Positions 55,851 through 64,000 of a stretch of 64,000 nt of DNA are shown here, piece after piece. Every line of letters begins with the position of its first letter. Position 1 is the first letter of the stretch. The notes under the pieces were generated by a model. The model made no database searches and was not told the origin of the DNA. It saw only the letters and a list, made by a program, of their open reading frames with translations. The position numbers were made by a program, and so were the translations under genes. The stretch comes from Verpa conica. Its lineage: Eukaryota > Ascomycota > Pezizomycetes > Pezizales > Morchellaceae. The stretch is taken from contig JAUFSD010000007.1 in the NCBI GenBank assembly GCA_033030425.1, positions 744,001-808,000 of the forward strand, in the 5' to 3' direction.

Positions 55851-57608
55851 ATGTCCTCCCAACAAAGTATGAGCAGAAACCCCTCAAGCTCGCCCTTCAG
55901 CACCCAGGATTCGTTTAATAACGACATCGACTCCTGGATCAACTACGATGGTGCCTTCACATCTCCTTCACCAACTCTACCCCAGGTCTCGTTCTCATCA
56001 CAGGCTTCGTCCAGTTTGAACCAGACTACTTCCAACAACCACTCGGCTACCGGCTTCTCTGGCCCTAGTCATCAGTACGACAGGCATCCACAACAAACAG
56101 GCAGCCTACCTGTAGACGCTGGTTATTACCGAGACCTAGTCCCGTCATCAATGTCGCCAGAAAACAATCAGTACATGCAGTTCGGTAACGACTACCTCTC
56201 ACCACCAAGTAACGACATGATGTCAGCCTTTGGAGCAGCTACAGACTTCGTTAACCCTGGAGCTATATCACCTTTTGACACTCTTGATGCCTCCATAAAA
56301 ACGGAGGTGGGTTTGGTACCTGCACCTCCAATAGCCGCTACAGCTGCTCCTATGGCCACAGCTGGAAGGTACTACCCTGGAATTCACCAACAGCAAGCTG
56401 TTTTCCAGCAACAACAAATGTGGCAGCACCAACAGAAGGCTCTGCAATCTCAACCAAAGACTGCTTCGTCGAGCAATGTTGAGGAAAGTGTCGAGAAGAT
56501 TATGAACTCCCTTAGAATTCATAAAGCATCATCCTCAGCCCGCTCACCCTCAGTCCTACCAAATATTCCGAAATTGAAGAAGAAGGACGAGGATGAGATG
56601 GATGAGGATGAGCGACTACTTGCCAGCGAAGAAGGGAAGAAGTTGACAAGCAAGGAAAGAAGACAGTTGAGGAACAAGGTCTCAGCTCGCGCTTTCAGAA
56701 GCAGGAGAAAGGGTAAATCTTTCTATATCTCCTTTATGGACAATTACTAATAAAACATTGCAGGATATATCATGGACTTAGAGGAGGAAATTAGAAAGAG
56801 CAAAGACGAGAATCTTGAGCTTCAGAGCGAGAATGCAAGGCTAAGAGAGGAAAATGCCAAGATCAGCGAATTCACCAAGACACTTCTTAGCTCACCTGCT
56901 TTTTCTGCATATTTGGCTGCGACTATCGAATCTGGAACTGTTGCTCCTTCTGTCCCTGAGACTATGACCACGACTACATCCAACTCCGAGCCCGTTCGCC
57001 CTACCCGCAAGGATGTCAACCCTAATCTTTCTGTCTCAGAGGACTCTTGGCCTTTGGCATACAACAACTCACCATGGGCTACAAACTCATCTACAGTGTT
57101 CGCCGTTACCGAACTTCCAGAAGGACCAAGTATTCAAGACTTGAGCGGAAAGACCACCGAATTTGACGATTCATTCGCCGAGCACAAGCTTAATCCACTT
57201 CCTCATGTTGCAGATGGTTTCTACCCCTTCCGCAGTGAGAAGACTACCTTCGTCAATAACAGCTACAATTGGGAAGATGATGAATATGAAGCGCCCGAGG
57301 ACCTTATGGATGCCTACGAAGAGGAATATGGCATTCCTGCTCCCAAAGAGGTTGAGGATGAGTCTAAATCACTTGATGAGCTTTTCCCTGGGCAGGGAGT
57401 AAATACTCTCCTTGAAAGACTAGAAATGATTGTAGGCGGTCAGGCGAAGCCAGAGGATTTCTTCGAGGAGGCCACCCCAGCACCAGCGCAGGAAGTTCAG
57501 GAAATGGGACAGGACATCGAGAAGGAAGTTGCACTTGTTAAGGCAAACGGGTTATTAGATGCCGTGGAAGGTGTCTACAGAAGGATAGGATTGCTTGTTG
57601 GATCATAG
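55851..57608 (+). CDS. bZIP transcription factor
   Basis: Nuclear DNA-binding regulator, 568 aa. Exons 55851-56712 and 56764-57608; the 51-nt intron (ACTAATAA branch point) interrupts the bZIP region in phase 1. Residues 1-210 are Ser/Asn/Pro/Gln-rich with Q runs (AVFQQQQMWQHQQ), typical of an activation domain. An acidic patch (KKKDEDEMDEDE) precedes the basic region SKERRQLRNKVSARAFRSRRK, whose NKVSARAFR matches the bZIP signature N-x7-R. The zipper follows (IMDLEEEIRKSKDENLELQ, then ENARLREENAKI). The C-terminal 250 residues are acidic and contain repeated EDFF/DELF-type patches. The residue after the basic region is Gly where relatives commonly have Glu, caused by the GGA codon formed at the splice. 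The regulon cannot be told from sequence; it may be a growth or stress regulator. Confidence 0.93.
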
Positions 57609-60600
57609 TCGTAACAATATTTATTCGATGGGATCTGTTTATTACCGCGAGCTTTTATGTGTGACGAAGGGAGTTTGTCTCGGGGACCGGGGCGTATTCG
57701 TGTAGCACAATTAACTGGCTATGTTTGTGCTTTGGAGAAATGGGTATTTATTGGGAAACCACGTTCGTTAGACTTTCGCTTACTCTGGTGACGTTTTTTC
57801 CTTGTTTTTTTTTCGCTTTTGTCACTTTCTGTTTTGCTTTACTTTATTGTTATTATTTAGGTGAATAGCGCTTTCTTATTGCGACAGATTCCCACTACTT
57901 CTTTGGAGTGACTCCACTTTTCTTTTCTATACTGGTTTGCGGAAGTCTACCTTTTTTCATTTGTTTTGGTTTGGGGATCTGTTTTTGTTTGGTTTCAGGG
58001 TTGGCTATGTGATTTGTATTTTTTTTTTAAAGGAAGTGTGGTGTCGAGAGACATCCTCCAGGATCTAGGGTAGACATGGGATGTGGGATCTAGGCAAAAT
58101 CTACTTTGACTTGGAATGAGGCCTGAATTTGCGTGCATTCTGTAATGTGAATATTGTGAGAGGGGTAGAAAGAATTATAGCAAAAGCTTACTGGTCTTGG
58201 CTGTTAAATGAGTACGTACGCTTTCTACAGTACTGAACCCTATACCACCCTTCGTAGTACACTGTAGGCCGTGGTTAATCCCCAAGATATATCTTGAGTA
58301 CTTGTGCATAACAGTTTGTTTGCGCGTACATTCTCCCGGCCCTAGTTTTTGGCCCCAGCTTCTTGTAGTGGGCTATGCAATTAGTGGTACTGGAGATGGT
58401 TAAACGATAGAGTTAGCAGTCTTAATTCAATGTGACGTAACTCCCTAGTTTGTTGATAAGAGCGGAACAATCAATCATTATTACCAGTACACAGGCAGAA
58501 CGTAAGAACATTCCAAAGGGCGTAAACGAGGAGTACGTACGACGAGATGATCTGAGTTCTCGCCTATGTAGATAACTTAAGCTTACTTGTACGAACTATG
58601 CGAGCACGTACGCGACGCCAAAGCGAGTCATCGTAAGTTCAGAAACCGTATTGATATCGTGGCAGTTCAAAGTTGCACTGCAGAAGAGAAGGGACTCGTA
58701 TGTCCCAAGACTTTTTTTTTTTTTTTTTGAGTCATCCCTAGGTACTGATTTCTTTATCCGGCTACGTCGGCATAGGTGATTACGACGACGACCCGGTTGT
58801 GGTTTTGGTGGTACCTGTGTAGTACAATATTTACGCACTACCGCGGTACTATATGGGACGGTGTGTGTGTGGCTGGGTTTGAATCATGGGGTGTCACTCA
58901 GGCTTGGCTTTTTTTTCCTTCTAGCTCTCAGCCTCGCGGGTTATGGCGGGTTTTGTTTGATAGTAATCACCGTAGCGCAGCGGACTGACAGCGCCCATTA
59001 CAGTCATCTTAAGTATTACCTTTACGAGGGCTTTGGCCGGTTGGTTAGGTCGGTAAACAATCTCGAAGTCAGCGTTGGCCCTTTTCGAGTAGTGTTCCTA
59101 GGCTGCCTTGGGGGTTTCATATCTAAGCAGCTGTTTTTCAAGTTACTTTACCTAGGAGGGTAATAGCTGCGGACCCACATAGACGGGCACTGGTTGGGTA
59201 GAAGGGTCTGCCTGGCCGGACAATACGGAAGTCGGCTGTAACGTTGAGGGGCTTTTCCGTCTGGTGTCTATCCCGGGTTTTTCGGCAACCCATAGACACA
59301 TTTCCCTCTTAGGTAAAGCAACTCTAAAAAGGCGGCTTGAATACTTCTCCTAGAAAAATTCTTGTATATGGACATACGTGCATAGCCCTCTCTTTCTGAT
59401 ATATATGCCCTTTCTAGTTAAGACCTAAGTGAAAAATCTAGACTTGACCTTAGGAATATTTTAAACAGACTAGGCCTAAAATATCACTTCATCGTGGATT
59501 CTAGTATGTTATGCCTAGCAAAACTTGATATAACTCCTAGCGGTGAAAATTTAGTATAGCGCCTTGCTACTAGCAGTGAATTACAAAGTTTGTAGATTAT
59601 ATAAGTCCTAGCTATAGCTTTGTACAAATAACTGGGGATTATATATACATGTAACTAAATAAGCCTCAATTGGCAGTCATTATAATATAACCCACTTTAT
59701 GATTAATCAATTAGTCAAGCAATCATAATATAACTCACTCACAGCCAAACAATCTTGATAGCGATAGGTTAAATAACGCTCCTGGCCGGACGCGATGTAC
59801 TCCCCAGGAGGGGGGCGAAAATTCGGAAAGGGAAAGAAACACCCGGCGTATACTTCTTTATTTCTAAAGATTTGTACTTCATCCAGAATCGCCGCCTTTC
59901 CTTTGGCTACCAGTAACAAGTTGTTTATCAATCAAGACCGCAGCTTTGCTAAAAAGCAATCAAACTGATTCTAGTGGTCTAAACTCGATAGATCGAGACC
60001 CTACAGGGATTTAGGGATTCGGGTCTTGAAACATTCAAACCCTGATTTTGAGTCTACCAATTGATCAACAGCGATCTAAAAAAGACAATGATGCTGAAGG
60101 AACCAATAACGGGAATCACATGTCTTATACTTATACCGTGGCAAATAGCCCCTTCTCTTCACGTGAGAGAAATAGATTTCAAGCCTGAAGAACTCTTACA
60201 CGTTCCGTGTGCCTCAAGGCAAATACGCCAAGGCTGAATCCTACTGGATGGCTGTAACGGAAGCTGAAGAGATCGTAATTTTACTGCTGGGTTTTAGATT
60301 ATGGACCGCGAAAACCTGCAGTGTATTACACCGTTTATTTCGTCATTAGTGGAAGATTCAGGTCTATGAGGGGCTAATCTCATAATCTAGACGTTTGTAC
60401 GGATAAAGTGGAACGGCCAAGGAACTGACGGAATACCCTTTACTGGATAGGAGAGGTTGGGTGTGCGCTCTTGATTGGAATTGGGTATAGATACTATATG
60501 TAATTACTAACCCAAAGTGAACTACACAGCCCCCCAATCCTTCGGAGCTATGGGCAGCAAGGTATCGGCCATGCTGTTGAGAAATAGTGCCAATTTTAGA

Positions 60601-63600
60601 GACTACACGTCGATCATAAACGGCTTCCACATGGTGGCAAAACACGTGCATAAGATGGCGCATAAGGCGGTGGCTAAGCTGCTAATTAGAAGTGATTAGG
60701 TGTAAATTATAAAGTCAACTGCTCTACTAAGTCTCACACTACTTGTTTGGGCACTCTATATAATTAGTGGAATTTTATAGAAGATGAGACTGCTTTATAG
60801 AATTCAAGAGGCTTCTGTATAATAACAATTATATAAATCATTGAAGGCAGGTGACAGTCCCAATTGCCGAAAGTGTCATCACTTTCCACCAAGCTATCGG
60901 AACATGTAGGCCATAAATCTTTATGTTAAAAGTAGGGACTAGGATAAATAGTTTTTATAAATTATATAATTAAAGTAGCGATAGGAATAAGAAATCTACG
61001 TACTTCGAGGGTGGGGGAAAGTCTGTCCCCATGTGGCAGTGGTGGCGCCTATTTCGGGCAGCAAATATTGTCACTAGCCACAATATTTAAACCGCCTGGG
61101 ACAGACTTACAGGATGCGATTGATCCAAAGTGGTACCCACCATTATAAAATCACAATATATATTGAATGAAGTATGCCAAGCTAGCTAGATATCACACTT
61201 CTATTAACAAGTCTTAGAATTAACCTTATATGGAGAGCCCACAAGTGAAATATTCCACAAGCCTTATCATGTATGAAGTCTGAGGAAAATTTTCTTTACT
61301 ACGTACTACCTCCTTCTACCCAAACTCTTATTCTAAGGAACTATTACTTGAGAAGTATCATGGTAACTGTGACTGTGAGGAAATCATACAAATGAAGGTT
61401 AATAAGTACTATATAGGATGTATAATAGCGGATGAGGCTAAATAGAGGGTTTTATCTCCTAAATTTTTTTTTCTTACTTGTTGAGTATATCTAGGGCTTT
61501 ATGTATCATTTCTTACTGTTTAATTTAACTACCCTAGATATCAATATGTTTTAGTTGAATCACAGACTAGCACTCGATAAATGCAAACCCCCAAGCCAAT
61601 ATGACCTGCCTTGTTGGTTTTTCCCTATCTTACTCTAGGTTAGTTTCCTAAAACCAACAACGTATATCCACATGTAAGTCTTAGTCAGGAAGCACGTAGA
61701 TAGAGTGACATCACTAATAAACATGCATGGATTCTGCAGTGACAAAGGGCCCACATAATCATGTAGTAGGCATTGGATAAGATCTATTTATCCTAGCTCT
61801 CAGGCGTAAGACTCAGCTAAAGATATATTTTTCTACACAGTAATTTTTGTTACTTATTTTAAAAACACCCCCAGTATCCTAGTTTGGGGTAGGCTCGGGC
61901 GATTCCCGGACCTATCTAAATATTTAGTCTGACCTTACACGCCATCTGATCTCTAGAAATTGACAAGACCAAAGGTTTTCACGTAAGCCTAGCGCTCCGC
62001 GCGCGAATAGATATTCATATACTCACATAATGTTGGTTTGGATCGGGCGCTTACGTTTCACAGCTATGTCTAATAAGGGGCCAATATTTGTCGTTAGAGA
62101 CTAGTGCGTAAGAGTTAGCGAGGTTTTGGCCCATAGAATTCGAGAGAAGCCTCCTTAACATATTCTCTGCCTTGGAAAATGTTATACGTGAGGTTGACAT
62201 ATACGTACCCAGGCCAGTCAGGCTTAGTGGCGGTCAGTGTGTGGCTAAGCGCCCCCTGAAGATGACACCGGCAGATCTCTCAAAAAATATAACTGGGAGG
62301 ACTATGGAAAGACCCGGTTTCCTCGGTCCAGCGGATGTGTAATAGTTGGATAGTTAGAACGGCTGGAGGGTCGGTTCCAGAAAAAATATCTCTGTGGTTG
62401 TATGTAGTTAGTGTATTTCTACTTGAGTTGTAAACTTATATTCCGTTATGTCTGGTATATGTGGCGCTATATTAGCAGAACTGATTCCCAGGTAAAGAAT
62501 CTTACATAGGTACTAAGTCCTGACTCCGGGAGTCGAGGTTTAGGTGATATATCCCCTTATCTCTGGCCGAGGCTTAATAAAGCTAAAAGCAGTAGAGTAG
62601 TACGAGACGTTGCCGAGGAGGCTTGACTCCTAATCAGATAAAATATATTTTAGGTAAGAGCTTAAATGGAGCGATCACCGGCCGGGCGAGCGGAACTTGA
62701 ATAGAAAATTAGTCTCTAAATCGTGGTATAGTTTTGCTTATTATAGCTATAGCACCAAATTCTTTTCTAGCCTCGAGGTCCCAGGGTTTGGATACGGGCT
62801 TGGTGGAAGACCTCGCCGGAGCTAATCTCATCTCGTACTACTACTTAAAAGTGTCGAATAAATAACAAGCTCAGATAAAAAAAAGGGGGGGGGAGGCGAA
62901 CACCCTTGGTTGTATATGTGTGCTTTCCTGAGATTTCTCGAGGACCATTGCCATCCTATATCACCTGTAACATAGAGGAGGGGAGAACAAAGAATAAAAA
63001 ACTACATTTAGCAAGTCATCAATACAACTGTAGATGTTGCGCTATAAGGGCAACCTAAGATCAACTAAAATATATATATGGCTTGGGAGTGATATCTGTG
63101 ATTATGAGACCACCAAATGCCTTGATTATCGAGCCTGGCTAAATATTTTCGAAGAGGGGGAAATAGGAAAACAAGGCACGGGTTTGGGGAAATTTAGGGA
63201 AAATTAACGAATGATCACTATTAACTCGGAGTAATATGCCTACATAAATTGCTGTTTAGTTCTAACACAAGATTGGTTCTTTACGTCGATATTTAGATTT
63301 GTATGAGTGATAATTAGTGACTATTGTGGTAAGAGAGTCACCTGCCAACTCTGACCATTCAATATCTACAAAGTCTCGTCTGTTTTATCCCTATCGAGCG
63401 ACTTTAGAGATCCCTGGCACAAAAATTAGGCAGGAACCCGGGGTTGAGCTACCCTTGCTGCGATCGAAGGCATGGTCATGCATAAACCTTTATCGAACCA
63501 AAGTATTAGAAACAGTGTTGCAAAAAAAATTAGAGGCGGCGGGAGTGAAGCTATACCCTGAACATGTGCATACATAAGTATACACTCTCATGGCAGATGT

Positions 63601-64000
63601 GGTTTTTCCCTTTTCCTGCCTTTCCGTTGGGAGATACATATCTGCACCTGTTCTTTGTTTTTTCTCCTTCAGCTTCCTTCTACCCGGTGTATCGCGAGAC
63701 GAAGTGAGATAGAATAAGAAATTTACACTTCTAGCTGCCGTCGTGCCACGGGTAGGTTTTGGCGGGGTACCGGATCGGATCGCGCAATCCGACGGCTGAC
63801 TGGGGAAGCCCACCTCCTTTTAGTATGTATCAACTATAGTATGAGTTAGATGTAGGTCTTCGATTGAGCCTCAGAATTTCTAGAAGTCCAATAGATAGGC
63901 AGTACTAGGGTTTAGTTATCGCTTAAAAAAGTCTAGATACGGATCATGGGTGCTCACTCGAGTTCTACGGGTAGTGTAGCTAGCTAGTGACTATATGTAG
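57609..64000. other. Gene-poor right end of the window
   Basis: The first ~450 bp, T-rich, are the bZIP 3' flank. No convincing gene follows in 6.4 kb. A poly-T tract lies at about 58711-58728. Dispersed-motif copies are at 58882-58900 (divergent) and 63942-63960. A tRNA A-box-like string near 58970-59000 has no B box. The 86-codon frame 63317-63577 (+) has no known motif. A short inverted-repeat element is at 61019-61108. Confidence 0.55.
61019..61108. mobile_element. 90-bp inverted-repeat element (mini-MITE candidate)
   Basis: AAGTCTGTCCC at 61019-61029 is exactly complementary to GGGACAGACTT at 61098-61108. Inside, AAATATTGT and ACAATATTT form a second perfect pair, so the transcript or single strand could form a long hairpin. 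Non-coding. No target duplication is obvious. Confidence 0.5.

Noticed and set aside
58965..59010. tRNA-Met-like 5' half (CCGTAGCGCAGCGG)
   Set aside because: D-arm-like pairing is present but there is no anticodon arm or T-arm downstream.
1..64000. CRISPR arrays, bacterial operons, rRNA genes or an intact transposase
   Set aside because: Eukaryotic gene structure throughout; no regularly spaced direct repeats, no rRNA signature and no transposase or reverse-transcriptase motif was seen.

Overview
The window looks like nuclear DNA of a filamentous ascomycete fungus. The genes have short GT-AG introns (about 35-70 nt, often with CTAAC/CTAAT-like branch points). The protein set is fungal: a secreted phospholipase B, an Rrn9-type RNA polymerase I factor, a DHA1-type MFS transporter, a GPI-type cupredoxin and an HSPA12-like Hsp70. 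The two tRNA genes read as yeast-like Gly(GCC) and Gln(UUG), each with a tiny intron. Low gene density and long stop-rich A+T-rich stretches suggest a repeat-laden genome such as a member of the Pezizomycetes; that placement is a guess. I rebuilt all spliced models by hand from splice signals and reading frame.

Layout. (1) 1-9.1 kb: a phospholipase B cut by the left edge (-), a gene-poor stretch, a six-exon 1-Cys peroxiredoxin (-), and a divergent seven-exon MFS transporter (+). (2) 9.1-23.2 kb: a gene desert holding one mitochondrial-type SDR dehydrogenase (+, 16.6-17.8 kb), a possible 68-aa secreted peptide beside it, a tRNA-Gly and a MITE-like inverted repeat. (3) 23.2-30.1 kb: three minus-strand genes: a PAP2 lipid phosphatase, a 591-aa protein whose C-terminal half weakly suggests a chymotrypsin-like fold, and an eight-exon HSPA12-type Hsp70. 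(4) 30.9-45.6 kb: a block mostly of genes I cannot name. Two tandem minus-strand genes (371 and 844 aa) share a C-terminal motif and last-intron structure. Two small membrane ORFs upstream may be fragments of the same family. Then comes an Rrn9 homologue and a 1263-aa protein combining a degenerate aminoglycoside-phosphotransferase fold with two C-terminal membrane segments. (5) 45.6-64 kb: a pogo/mariner-like MITE, a secreted cupredoxin, tRNA-Gln, a compositionally distinct 2-kb block near 53.3-55.4 kb, a bZIP transcription factor, and a final 6.4 kb with no convincing gene.

There is no operon-like or obvious biosynthetic cluster; most named genes are housekeeping or stress functions acting independently. 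The most unusual signals are a 19-nt motif repeated at least 13 times in non-coding DNA across the whole window, the unnamed membrane/acidic protein family at 31-38 kb with an internal ~43-residue duplication, and the membrane-anchored pseudokinase-like protein.
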